Origin: JAUREX01 sp044356825
GTDB taxonomy: Bacteria > Pseudomonadota > Alphaproteobacteria > Rhodobacterales > Rhodobacteraceae
Reading direction: 5' to 3'
NCBI GenBank assembly: GCA_044356825.1
Contig: JBIKVM010000191.1
Coordinates: 1 to 5,576, forward strand
Length of the DNA stretch: 5,576 nucleotides
Position numbers and translations under genes: made by a program. The stretch's first letter is position 1, and every line of letters starts with the position of its first letter. Below the pieces are notes generated by a model that saw nothing but the letters and a program-made list of their open reading frames with translations, had not been told where the DNA came from and made no database searches. Positions 1 through 5,452 of the stretch are shown here, piece by piece.

Positions 1-115
1 GCGGTTCCGTAGCGCCAGAACCTTTTTTCACAACACTGCGGCCAAAGGCCGCTGCCCCAGCGGGACGCCGTGCCTTAGGGGGATTCCCGCCCCCCGTCAA
101 GGGAGCAGGCCGGTC
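1..115. other. Region downstream of secY, no gene seen
   Basis: 115 nt between the secY stop and the window edge. No start codon with an SD and no rpmJ-like ORF was found. On the minus strand there is a G5/C5 inverted repeat (78-82 with 91-95) and a 6-bp GCGGCC/GGCCGC hairpin with a 3-nt loop (38-52). Neither is followed by a U-tract. TTGACG (95-100, minus) lies 17 nt before TAAGGC, which matches a -10 box poorly, so I do not call a promoter. In many alphaproteobacteria adk, rpsM, rpsK and rpoA follow secY; any such gene would start beyond position 1. Confidence 0.5.
3..28 (+). terminator. Terminator-like hairpin plus T6, plus-strand orientation
   Basis: On the plus strand GGTTC (3-7) pairs with GAACC (18-22) and is followed at once by six T (23-28), the form of a weak intrinsic terminator. 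The stem is only 5 bp with a 10-nt loop. The operon runs on the minus strand, where the tract is six A before the stem. It could therefore end a convergent plus-strand transcript from the left, be half of a bidirectional terminator whose other T-tract is off the window, or be chance. Confidence 0.3.
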
Positions 116-1474
116 TCATCTGCGCGAGGGTGGACGCGCCGGGCCGCGCTTGCGGCCGCGAAGTTGGGATTTCTCGATCAGCCCCTCATACTGGTGTGCC
201 AGCAGATGCGACTGGATCTGGCTGACCGTGTCCATCGTCACCGACACCACGATCAGCACCGACGTGCCGCCGAAGTAGAACGGAACCGCGAGTTCGTTGC
301 GAAGCACCTCGGGCAGCAGGCAGACCGCGACCATATAGGCCGACCCGACGACGAGGATGCGCGTCACGACGTGGTCGAGGTATTCCTCGGTCTTCTTGCC
401 AGGGCGGATACCAGGGATGAAACCGCTCTGGTTCTTGAGGTTCTCAGCCACTTCCTCGGTCTTGAACGACACGTTCTGTGTGTAGAAGTAGCTGAAGAAG
501 ACGATCATCGCCGAGAAGAACACGAGATAGAGCAGCTGCCCCGGTCCGAAATAGGCAAGGATCGTCGACATCACGGGGCCCGTCTCGGCACCCGAGAAGG
601 TCGAGACTGTGACCGGCAGCAGCAGAAGCGACGAGGCGAAGATCGCCGGGATGACGCCCGCGGGGTTCACCTTGATCGGCAGATGCGACGAACCGCCATC
701 ATAGACCTTCATCCCCACCTGACGGCGCGGATACTGGATGTGGATCTTGCGAAGCGCACGCTCCATGAAGACCACGAAGGCGATCACCACTACCACCATC
801 ACGATCACGCCGATGATGACAGCGGGGCTGATCGCGCCCGAACGCCCCTGGCTGAAGAACTGCGCAAGGGCAGCCGGGATCTCGGCGATGATGCCCACGA
901 AGATGATGAGCGAAATGCCGTTCCCGATCCCGCGTGCCGTGATCTGCTCGCCCAGCCACATCAGGAACATCGTGCCGCCGACCAGCGTGATGACGCAGGC
1001 GAGGCGGAAGAAGAGGCCCGGATCGTGGACCAGTTCACCCGACTCGAGGCTGACGGCGATGCCCCACGCCTGAAATGTCGCAAGAAAGACAGTGCCGTAG
1101 CGGGTATACTGGTTGATCTTGCGCCGGCCTTGCTCACCTTCCTTCTTCAGTGCCTGAAGCTGCGGCACCGTCGCGGACATGAGTTGAACGATGATCGAGG
1201 CGGTGATGTAGGGCATGATGCCGAGCGCAAAGATGCCCATCCGGCTGATCGCGCCGCCCGTGAACATGTTGAGCATGCCCCCGATGCCCGCGGCGGCCTC
1301 GTCCATGAAGCTCTTGAGCGCCCCGGCGTCGATTCCCGGTACCGGAATGTAGGTTCCGATGCGGTAGACAATCAGCAGGCCGAGGGTAAAGAAGATTCGC
1401 TTGCGCAGGTCCGTCGCCTTGGCGAGCGTTCCCCAACTGAGGTTCGCTGCCATCTGTTCTGCTGCGGATGCCAT
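116..1474 (-). CDS. secY: Protein translocase subunit SecY
   Basis: 452 residues. SecY is the pore of the inner-membrane SecYEG channel; it accepts substrates from SecA or directly from ribosomes. The ten-helix layout is visible: TM1 about 27-46, a plug-like Gly-rich segment 62-78, signature 1 GIFALGIMPYITASIIVQL (80-98), helices around 127-142 and 154-175, signature 2 from MWLGEQITARGIGNGISLI (172-190), and further helices near 217-237, 272-292, 312-331, 370-389 and 397-416. The long cytosolic loop 331-368, which binds SecA and ribosome, carries FIPGIRPGKKT with the key Arg357. The tail (RGRKRGPARPPSRR) is very basic. The ATG at 1472-1474 is preceded by AAGGAT (1482-1487), 8 nt away; a second in-frame ATG at residue 8 has no SD. 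The 118-nt gap before it sets secY apart from the ribosomal genes. Confidence 0.98.
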   Translation of the reverse strand: MASAAEQMAANLSWGTLAKATDLRKRIFFTLGLLIVYRIGTYIPVPGIDAGALKSFMDEAAAGIGGMLNMFTGGAISRMGIFALGIMPYITASIIVQLMSATVPQLQALKKEGEQGRRKINQYTRYGTVFLATFQAWGIAVSLESGELVHDPGLFFRLACVITLVGGTMFLMWLGEQITARGIGNGISLIIFVGIIAEIPAALAQFFSQGRSGAISPAVIIGVIVMVVVVIAFVVFMERALRKIHIQYPRRQVGMKVYDGGSSHLPIKVNPAGVIPAIFASSLLLLPVTVSTFSGAETGPVMSTILAYFGPGQLLYLVFFSAMIVFFSYFYTQNVSFKTEEVAENLKNQSGFIPGIRPGKKTEEYLDHVVTRILVVGSAYMVAVCLLPEVLRNELAVPFYFGGTSVLIVVSVTMDTVSQIQSHLLAHQYEGLIEKSQLRGRKRGPARPPSRR

Positions 1475-1592
1475 GCACGCAATCCTTCAATGCCCGTTTC
1501 GTGGCGCCGCCGCCGAACCCCGGGGGCCGGCGGCGGAAATGCCCGCGTTTCATCTAGGCCCTGCGCCGCGCCGGCGCAAGCGCCGCAGGAGG
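1475..1592 (-). promoter_or_regulatory. rplO-secY intergenic region with GC hairpin
   Basis: 118-nt gap, the longest inside the operon. It contains a perfect all-G/C 9-bp stem (CCGCCGCCG, 1528-1536, with CGGCGGCGG, 1507-1515) around a 12-nt loop that itself includes CCCCGGGG. A smaller 5-bp stem with a 4-nt loop (1572-1585) lies just after the rplO stop. A near-repeat (aatgcccgtttc at 1489-1500 and aatgcccgcgtttc at 1538-1551, given on the plus strand) flanks the large hairpin. The secY SD AAGGAT is at 1482-1487. There is no U-tract, so an attenuator, a processing or stability element, or an inert spacer are all possible. I see no convincing promoter. Confidence 0.55.
1489..1551. repeat. Imperfect direct repeat around the rplO-secY hairpin
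   Basis: The plus-strand sequences aatgcccgtttc (1489-1500) and aatgcccgcgtttc (1538-1551) differ only by a 2-base insertion. They bracket the 9-bp hairpin at 1507-1536. The repeat could be a remnant of a small duplication or chance in GC-rich DNA. Confidence 0.4.
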
Positions 1593-2081
1593 TCAGGCCG
1601 ACGCGGCCTCGGTTTCGGCTGGATGACGCATGACGGTGATCGACCCGCCCGCGTGCTCGACAGCCGCGATCGCCGACTGCGAGGCCCCCGACACGTGCAG
1701 GCGCAGCGCGGAAGTCACCACGCCCTTGGCGAGGATCCGGATGCCGTCGCGTTTCTTCGACGTCAGACCAGCCGCGACGAGCGCGTCCTCGGTGATGTCG
1801 CCCGCAGCAGAAAGCTTGCCGGCATCGATGAACTTCTGGATCAGCCCGAGGTTGACCACCGCCCATTCCTTGCGGTTAGGCTTCACGAAGCCACGCTTGG
1901 GCAGGCGGCGATACAGCGGCATCTGGCCGCCCTCATAGCCATTGAGCGCGACACCAGAGCGCGAGGTCTGGCCCTTGATACCGCGGCCGGCGGTCTTGCC
2001 CTTGCCAGAGCCTGGTCCGCGTGCGACGCGCTTCTTCTTGCGTGCGGCACCGGGATTGTCGCGGAGTTCGTTCAGTTTCAT
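1593..2081 (-). CDS. rplO: 50S ribosomal protein L15 (uL15)
   Basis: 162 residues, longer than E. coli L15 (144), mainly at the C-terminus. The N-terminal third is the extended Gly/Lys/Arg-rich arm of L15: KLNELRDNPGAARKKKRVARGPGSGKGKTAGRGIKGQTSRSG spans 2-43, followed by GYEGGQMPLYRRLPKRGF (48-65). The globular C-terminal part carries the L15 signature region RILAKGVVTSALRLHVSGAS (115-134) and AIAAVEHAGGSITV, then a short non-conserved tail. L15 is a late 50S assembly protein threaded through 23S rRNA. The ATG at 2079-2081 has a strong SD, AGAGGAGAA, with GAGGAG at 2089-2094, 7 nt upstream. It sits between the two longest internal gaps of the operon, each with a GC-rich hairpin. Confidence 0.98.
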   Translation of the reverse strand: MKLNELRDNPGAARKKKRVARGPGSGKGKTAGRGIKGQTSRSGVALNGYEGGQMPLYRRLPKRGFVKPNRKEWAVVNLGLIQKFIDAGKLSAAGDITEDALVAAGLTSKKRDGIRILAKGVVTSALRLHVSGASQSAIAAVEHAGGSITVMRHPAETEAASA

Positions 2082-2150
2082 GTCGCTTCTCCTCTGCCGG
2101 ATGTGCCGGCGGAAGCGACGCCGCCGGCAAACACGGGGTTTGGCGCAGCC
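2082..2150 (-). promoter_or_regulatory. rpmD-rplO intergenic region with hairpin and rplO SD
   Basis: 69-nt gap. It holds a perfect 9-bp stem (TGCCGGCGG, 2121-2129, pairing with CCGCCGGCA, 2104-2112) and an 8-nt loop. A second small stem of 5 bp (CAAAC/GTTTG, 2138-2142 with 2128-2132) shares two bases with the first. The rplO SD follows at 2089-2094, only 9 nt after the large stem. No U-tract follows the stem, so it does not look like an intrinsic terminator. No clear promoter hexamers were seen. Confidence 0.6.
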
Positions 2151-2339
2151 TCAGCCGCGCTCTTCGATGATCCTGACAAGGTGCGGGATCTTGGCGACCA
2201 TACCGCGCACGGCGGGCGTGTCCTCAAGCTCGCGCGTCTTGCGGATCCGGTTCAGCCCAAGCCCGATCAGCGTCTTGCGCTGCACTTCGGGGCGGCGGGC
2301 GGGGCTGGCATACTGCTCGACGACGATGGTCTTCGACAT
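2151..2339 (-). CDS. rpmD: 50S ribosomal protein L30 (uL30)
   Basis: 62 residues, the usual size of bacterial L30. It has the KTIVVEQYASPARRPEVQRKTL start (3-24), the L30 core LIGLGLNRIRKTRELEDTP (24-42) and the end VRGMVAKIPHLVRIIEE. L30 is a small single-domain 50S protein bound to 23S rRNA domain II. The ATG at 2337-2339 has GAGGAG (2347-2352) 7 nt upstream, and this SD contains the rpsE stop codon. Unlike the genes before it, rpmD is followed by a longer gap (69 nt) with a hairpin before rplO. Confidence 0.97.
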   Translation of the reverse strand: MSKTIVVEQYASPARRPEVQRKTLIGLGLNRIRKTRELEDTPAVRGMVAKIPHLVRIIEERG

Positions 2340-2350
2340 CTGGCTTCTCC

Positions 2351-2920
2351 TCAGGCTTCGGCGGGCGCTTCGGCCTCGGACCGGCGCAGGATGTCGGCGA
2401 CCTTCTTGCCGCGCCGTTGCGCAACATGGCGGGGCGAAGACTCGCGCGTCAGCGCATCCATCGTCGCGCGGATCATGTTGTAGGGGTTCTGGCTGCCGAT
2501 CGACTTGGCAACGACATCCTGAACGCCCAGCATCTCGAAGACGGCACGCATCGGGCCGCCGGCGATGATGCCGGTCCCCGGCACGGCCGTGCGCATCACG
2601 ACGCGGCCGGCGCCGTGGCGCCCTTCCTGGTCATGGTGCAGCGTGCGGCCATCGCGCAGGGGCACGCGGATCATCTGCCGCTTGGCCTCTTCGGTCGCCT
2701 TGCGGATGGCCTCGGGCACTTCCTTGGCCTTGCCTTTTCCGTAACCGACTCGGCCGCGCTGGTCGCCGACGACGACGAGGGCCGCGAAGCCGAAGCGCTT
2801 GCCCCCCTTCACCGTCTTCGAAACGCGGTTGATCGCCACGAGACGATCGGCGAATTCCGGATTTTCCTCGCGTTCGCGGCGATCATCGCGGCGTTCGCGG
2901 CGGCCTTCACGTTCTGCCAT
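2351..2920 (-). CDS. rpsE: 30S ribosomal protein S5 (uS5)
   Basis: 189 residues from the chosen start. Residues 1-20 form an Arg/Glu-rich extension (MAEREGRRERRDDRREREEN). The S5 double-stranded-RNA-binding fold follows, with signature GKRFGFAALVVVGDQRGRVG (40-59) and KGKAKEVPEAIRKA (62-75). The C-terminal domain includes PGTGIIAGGPMRAVFEMLGV (114-133) and GSQNPYNMIRATMDAL. S5 helps set decoding accuracy and mRNA unwinding at the 30S entry channel; in E. coli, changes in it cause ram or spectinomycin-resistance phenotypes. The reading frame stays open upstream to an ATG at 2962, but that would overlap rplR by 32 bases. The ATG at 2918-2920 has GAGGAG (2927-2932) 6 nt upstream. An ATG at 2924-2926 abuts that SD and is too close. 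The rpsE stop forms part of the rpmD SD. The tail SEAEAPAEA is acidic. Confidence 0.96.
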   Translation of the reverse strand: MAEREGRRERRDDRREREENPEFADRLVAINRVSKTVKGGKRFGFAALVVVGDQRGRVGYGKGKAKEVPEAIRKATEEAKRQMIRVPLRDGRTLHHDQEGRHGAGRVVMRTAVPGTGIIAGGPMRAVFEMLGVQDVVAKSIGSQNPYNMIRATMDALTRESSPRHVAQRRGKKVADILRRSEAEAPAEA

Positions 2921-2930
2921 CGTCATCTCC

Positions 2931-3290
2931 TCAGAACTTGAGCCCGCCCTCGCGGGCGGCATCCGCGAGCGCCTTCACCTTGCCGTGAAAGAGGAACCCG
3001 CCGCGGTCGAAATAGACTTCCTCGACCCCCGCGGCGCGTGCGCGCTCGGCGATCGCCGCACCGATCTTGCGGGCGGCATCGATGTTGTTGACGCCCACGA
3101 CGCCCAGATCCTTCTCGAGCGTCGAGGCGGCGGCGAGCGTCACGCCGCGCGCATCGTCGATGAGCTGGGCGCTGATATTGCGGTTCGAGCGGTGAACCGA
3201 GAGGCGCACGCGCCCGTCGGCCATCTTGCGAAGCCGGTTGCGCACGCGCAGGCGGCGCTTCAGGAACAGATCGCGTTTGCTGCTTGCCAT
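2931..3290 (-). CDS. rplR: 50S ribosomal protein L18 (uL18)
   Basis: 119 residues. The N-terminal arm is very basic (KRDLFLKRRLRVRNRLRK, 5-22), followed by the conserved RVRLSVHRSNRNISAQLIDD (27-46) and the C-terminal FDRGGFLFHGKVKALADAAR (94-113). L18 binds 5S rRNA, joins L5 in the 5S particle and anchors it in the central protuberance. The start ATG at 3288-3290 follows TAAGGGG, whose TAA is the rplF stop; the gap is 11 nt. The TGA stop at 2931-2933 is the start of the rpsE SD (TGAGGAG). Nothing is missing relative to the family. Confidence 0.97.
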   Translation of the reverse strand: MASSKRDLFLKRRLRVRNRLRKMADGRVRLSVHRSNRNISAQLIDDARGVTLAAASTLEKDLGVVGVNNIDAARKIGAAIAERARAAGVEEVYFDRGGFLFHGKVKALADAAREGGLKF

Positions 3291-3301
3291 TTTTGCGCCC
3301 C

Positions 3302-3841
3302 TTACTTCTTCTTGCCTTCCTTGCGGAAGACGAACTCGCCCTTGTAGCGGATGCCCTTGCCCTTGTAGGGCTCGGGACCGCGCCAGGACCGGATGTCCGC
3401 GGCGACCTGGCCCACCTTCTGGGCGTCGATCCCCTCGATCACGATCACGTCGTTCTTGGCCGACGGGGTTGTGATCTTCACATCGCCCGGAATGTCGAAA
3501 TTGACCTCATGGCTGTAACCCAGCGAGAGTTTCAGCACGTTGCCCGCGATCTGGGCGCGATAGCCGACGCCCTGGATCTCGAGTTCCTTGCGGAAACCCT
3601 GGGTGACGCCGGTGAAGAGGTTCTCGATCATCGAGCGGCTCATGCCCCACTGCTGGCGCGCGCGCTTGCTCGTGCCACGAGGGGTGACGCGAACTGTCTC
3701 GCCCTCATGGGTGATCGTGACGTCGTCCGTGGCCGTGAAGTGCAGCGCCCCCTTGGGGCCCTTGGCTTCGACGGTCTGCCCCGAGAGGGCCACAGACACG
3801 CCCTTGGGAACCGGGACGGGTTTCTTGCCGATGCGCGACAT
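3302..3841 (-). CDS. rplF: 50S ribosomal protein L6 (uL6)
   Basis: 179 residues, typical length. It opens MSRIGKKPVPVPKGV and shows the two-repeat L6 layout: an N-terminal half to about residue 80, then GVTQGFRKELEIQGVGYRA (78-96) leading into the C-terminal half with LSLGYSHEVNFDIPGDV. The L6 signature PEPYKGKGIRY is at 156-166. The tail KEGKKK is basic. L6 binds 23S rRNA near the sarcin-ricin loop and the factor-binding stalk base, and is needed late in 50S assembly. The ATG is at 3839-3841. Upstream is a G-rich SD in TGAGGGGGG, where TGA is the rpsH stop (3856-3858). The SD-to-ATG spacing is a little long, but no other start fits the conserved N-terminus. The TAA stop merges with the rplR SD. 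Confidence 0.98.
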   Translation of the reverse strand: MSRIGKKPVPVPKGVSVALSGQTVEAKGPKGALHFTATDDVTITHEGETVRVTPRGTSKRARQQWGMSRSMIENLFTGVTQGFRKELEIQGVGYRAQIAGNVLKLSLGYSHEVNFDIPGDVKITTPSAKNDVIVIEGIDAQKVGQVAADIRSWRGPEPYKGKGIRYKGEFVFRKEGKKK

Positions 3842-3855
3842 GTGTCCGTCCCCCC

Positions 3856-4254
3856 TCAGTACACGGTGCAGAGCACTTCGCCGCCGACGTTGGCGCTGCG
3901 TGCCGCTGCATCCGACATGACGCCCTTGGGCGTCGAGACGATGGAAACACCAAGACCGTTGCGTACCGAGGGCAGTTCCCTGACCCCCATGTATACGCGC
4001 CGACCGGGCGTCGAGACGCGCCGGATCTCGCGGATCACGGGCGCCCCCTCAAAGTACTTGAGAGCGATGTCGATCGCCGGATGCCCGTCATCGCCCGTCA
4101 CCGCTTCATACCCGCGGATATAACCTTCGGACTGGAGCACATCGAGCACCCAGACCCGCAGCTTCGAGGCCGGCGTCCGCACAATGGATTTGCCGCGCAG
4201 TTGCGCGTTGCGGATGCGGGTCAGCATGTCGCCGAGTGGATCGTTCATGGACAT
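3856..4254 (-). CDS. rpsH: 30S ribosomal protein S8 (uS8)
   Basis: 132 residues. The N-terminus MSMNDPLGDMLTRIRNAQ and the C-terminal signature GLGVSIVSTPKGVMSDAAAR (100-119), ending GGEVLCTVY, are diagnostic. S8 is a primary binder of the 16S rRNA central domain (helix 21 region) and organises the 30S platform. In E. coli it is also the autogenous repressor of the spc operon, acting at the rplE start; that role here is inference. There are two in-frame ATGs, at 4252-4254 (M1) and 4246-4248 (M3). M1 is chosen because it lies 5 nt after AAGGGG and matches the conserved MSM-DP start of E. coli S8. The SD includes the rpsN stop (TAAGGGG). The gap from rpsN is 10 nt. Confidence 0.98.
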   Translation of the reverse strand: MSMNDPLGDMLTRIRNAQLRGKSIVRTPASKLRVWVLDVLQSEGYIRGYEAVTGDDGHPAIDIALKYFEGAPVIREIRRVSTPGRRVYMGVRELPSVRNGLGVSIVSTPKGVMSDAAARSANVGGEVLCTVY

Positions 4255-4264
4255 GTCCGCCCCC

Positions 4265-4570
4265 TTACCAGCTCGACTTGACCATGCCGGGGATCTGACC
4301 GAACGAGGCCAGATCGCGCAGCATGATCCGCGACAGTTTCAGCTTGCGATAGAAGGCGTGCGGACGCCCTGTCAGTTCGCAGCGGTTGTGCAGCCGCGAC
4401 GCGGCCGAGTTGCGCGGCAGTTCGGCAAGCTTCAGACGGGCGCGAAAACGCTCTTCCATGGGCTTGCTCTTGTCCGCCGCTACCGCCTTCAGCGCGGCGC
4501 GCTTGGCGGCATAGAGTTTGACGAGGTGCTGGCGCTTCTTTTCGCGCTCGACCATCGATACCTTGGCCAT
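4265..4570 (-). CDS. rpsN: 30S ribosomal protein S14 (uS14), zinc-free long form
   Basis: 101 residues, the size of the long form. It contains the S14 signature RLHNRCELTGRPHAFYRKL (59-77) and the conserved tail FGQIPGMVKSSW. Only one cysteine (Cys64) is present and there are no paired CxxC motifs, so this is the zinc-independent class, not the short zinc-ribbon form of about 61 residues. S14 binds the 16S rRNA 3' major domain in the 30S head late in assembly. The start ATG at 4568-4570 follows a strong SD, GGGAGGAG (4576-4583), in the 16-nt gap after rplE. The TAA stop at 4265-4267 runs straight into the rpsH SD. The N-terminal half is rich in Lys/Arg, as expected. Confidence 0.98.
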   Translation of the reverse strand: MAKVSMVEREKKRQHLVKLYAAKRAALKAVAADKSKPMEERFRARLKLAELPRNSAASRLHNRCELTGRPHAFYRKLKLSRIMLRDLASFGQIPGMVKSSW

Positions 4571-4586
4571 GTCCTCTCCTCCCGCG

Positions 4587-5147
4587 TCAGTTGGCGAAGG
4601 GCATGTTGAACTGCTTCAACAGCGCCTTGGCTTCCGCGTCGGTTTTCGCGGTGGTGCAGATGATGATGTCCATGCCGAGGATCTCGTCGACCTTGTCGAA
4701 TTCGATCTCGGGGAACACGATATGTTCCTTGAGGCCCATCGCGTAGTTGCCGCGACCGTCAAAGGCTGTGCCCTTCACGCCGCGGAAGTCGCGCACGCGC
4801 GGCAGAGCGATGGTGATCAGGCGATCGAGGAATTCATACATCCGATCACCGCGCAGCGTCACCTTGCAGCCAAGCGGCATGTGCTCGCGCACGCGGAAGC
4901 CCGCGACCGATTTCTTGGCCTTGGTGACGACGGCCTTCTGGCCCGCGATCTTGGAGAGATCCTCGGCCGCGGCCTTGACCTTCTTGGTGTCCTTCACAGC
5001 CTCGCCGACACCCATATTGATGACGATCTTCTCAAGCTTGGGGATCATCATCGGGTTGCTATAGCCGAATTCGGCCGTCAGCGCCTCGCGGACCGGGCCG
5101 CGGTAGTGCGCCTTGAGGCGGGGGACGTAAGCGGTTGCGTCGAGCAT
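4587..5147 (-). CDS. rplE: 50S ribosomal protein L5 (uL5)
   Basis: 186 residues, a few longer than the E. coli protein (179). Recognisable segments are PKLEKIVINMGVGEA (36-50), the L5 signature region LSKIAGQKAVVTKAKKS (64-80), FRVREHMPLGCKVTLRG (84-100), FLDRLITIALPRVRDFRG (106-123) and the C-terminal GMDIIICTTAKTDAEAKALL (158-177). L5 binds 5S rRNA together with L18, forms the central protuberance of the 50S and contacts P-site tRNA and S13. The ATG at 5145-5147 overlaps the rplX TGA by one base. Its SD (GGGGGAGA, 5155-5162) lies in the last rplX codons, about 8 nt from the start. In E. coli, S8 represses this operon by binding mRNA around the rplE start; a hairpin that could mask the SD exists here and is listed separately. 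Confidence 0.98.
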   Translation of the reverse strand: MLDATAYVPRLKAHYRGPVREALTAEFGYSNPMMIPKLEKIVINMGVGEAVKDTKKVKAAAEDLSKIAGQKAVVTKAKKSVAGFRVREHMPLGCKVTLRGDRMYEFLDRLITIALPRVRDFRGVKGTAFDGRGNYAMGLKEHIVFPEIEFDKVDEILGMDIIICTTAKTDAEAKALLKQFNMPFAN

Positions 5148-5162
5148 CAGATCGTCTCCCCC
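5120..5162 (-). promoter_or_regulatory. Possible hairpin masking the rplE ribosome binding site
   Basis: In the minus-strand mRNA the rplE SD region GGGGGA (5157-5162) is perfectly complementary to UCCCCC within rplE codons 8-10 (5120-5125). Two more pairs (5153-5154 with 5126-5127) can form past a 2-nt bulge. The rplE start codon (5145-5147) would sit in the loop of about 25 nt. The pairing is read directly from the sequence. A regulatory use is inferred from E. coli, where S8 controls spc expression at the rplE start. I cannot confirm an S8-type recognition motif. Confidence 0.35.
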
Positions 5163-5452
5163 GTGGTCTTGGCGTAGCGGACCTTCTTGCCGTCTTCGAT
5201 GCGGAAGCCGACGCGGGTGGCCTTGCCGCTCGCATCCATCAGCGCGAGATTCGAAAGGTCAATCGGCATGGCCTTGGGCAGGCGACCGCCCTGCGAGGTC
5301 TGGCTCTGACGCGTGTGGCGGATCGCGATGTTGATACCATCGACCACGGCCTTGTTGTCCTTGGGCATGACCTGGGTGATCTCGCCCTGCTTGCCTTTGT
5401 CCTTGCCGGTGAGCACGACGACGCGATCACCCTTCTTAAGCTTGGCAGCCAT
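5147..5452 (-). CDS. rplX: 50S ribosomal protein L24 (uL24)
   Basis: 101 residues, normal for bacterial L24. An N-terminal KOW motif covers about residues 6-33 (KKGDRVVVLTGKDKGKQGEI), followed by the conserved VDGINIAIRHTRQ stretch and the PIDLSNLAL segment (63-71). L24 is a primary 23S rRNA binder that starts 50S assembly and sits near the polypeptide exit tunnel. The start is fixed by GGAGG (5460-5464), 7 nt upstream and inside the end of rplN, whose TGA overlaps this ATG by one base. The stop in turn overlaps the rplE ATG by one base. The last codons of rplX carry the rplE SD, so translation of rplX may control ribosome access to rplE. No missing residues or unusual composition were seen. 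Confidence 0.98.
   Translation of the reverse strand: MAAKLKKGDRVVVLTGKDKGKQGEITQVMPKDNKAVVDGINIAIRHTRQSQTSQGGRLPKAMPIDLSNLALMDASGKATRVGFRIEDGKKVRYAKTTGETI

Noticed and set aside
1..31. GTG at 29-31 (minus) opening a frame to the left edge, as the start of the next gene
   Set aside because: There is no SD upstream, and the few codons seen do not resemble adk, rpmJ or rpsM starts.
38..52. GCGGCC-3 nt-GGCCGC hairpin as a terminator after secY
   Set aside because: It has no T-tract on the 3' side in either direction.
78..100. Minus-strand promoter TTGACG-17 nt-TAAGGC after secY
   Set aside because: The -35 box and spacing look good, but TAAGGC matches a -10 at only two of six positions, and the spacer is a G/C inverted repeat.
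1134..1553. Minus-strand ORF starting ATG at 1551-1553 in the rplO-secY gap, a possible leader peptide
   Set aside because: It has only a weak SD and runs deep into secY in another frame with an Arg/His-rich product. There is no sign of an attenuation peptide.
164..1633. Long plus-strand ORF (489 codons) antisense to secY
   Set aside because: Its product is His/Arg/Asp-rich with no recognisable fold, it covers the clear secY gene on the other strand, and it has no SD. It is a typical high-GC antisense shadow.
1401..2483. Plus-strand ORF of 360 codons across rplO and rpmD
   Set aside because: Low-complexity Arg/Ala-rich translation opposite two certain genes; explained by GC-rich codon structure.
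2921..2962. Longer rpsE start at 2962, adding 14 residues
   Set aside because: It would overlap rplR, lacks a suitable SD, and the added residues do not match S5. GAGGAG sits 6 nt before the ATG at 2918-2920.
3284..4123. Plus-strand ORF of 279 codons opposite rplF and rpsH
   Set aside because: No family resemblance, and both overlapped genes are complete and well conserved.
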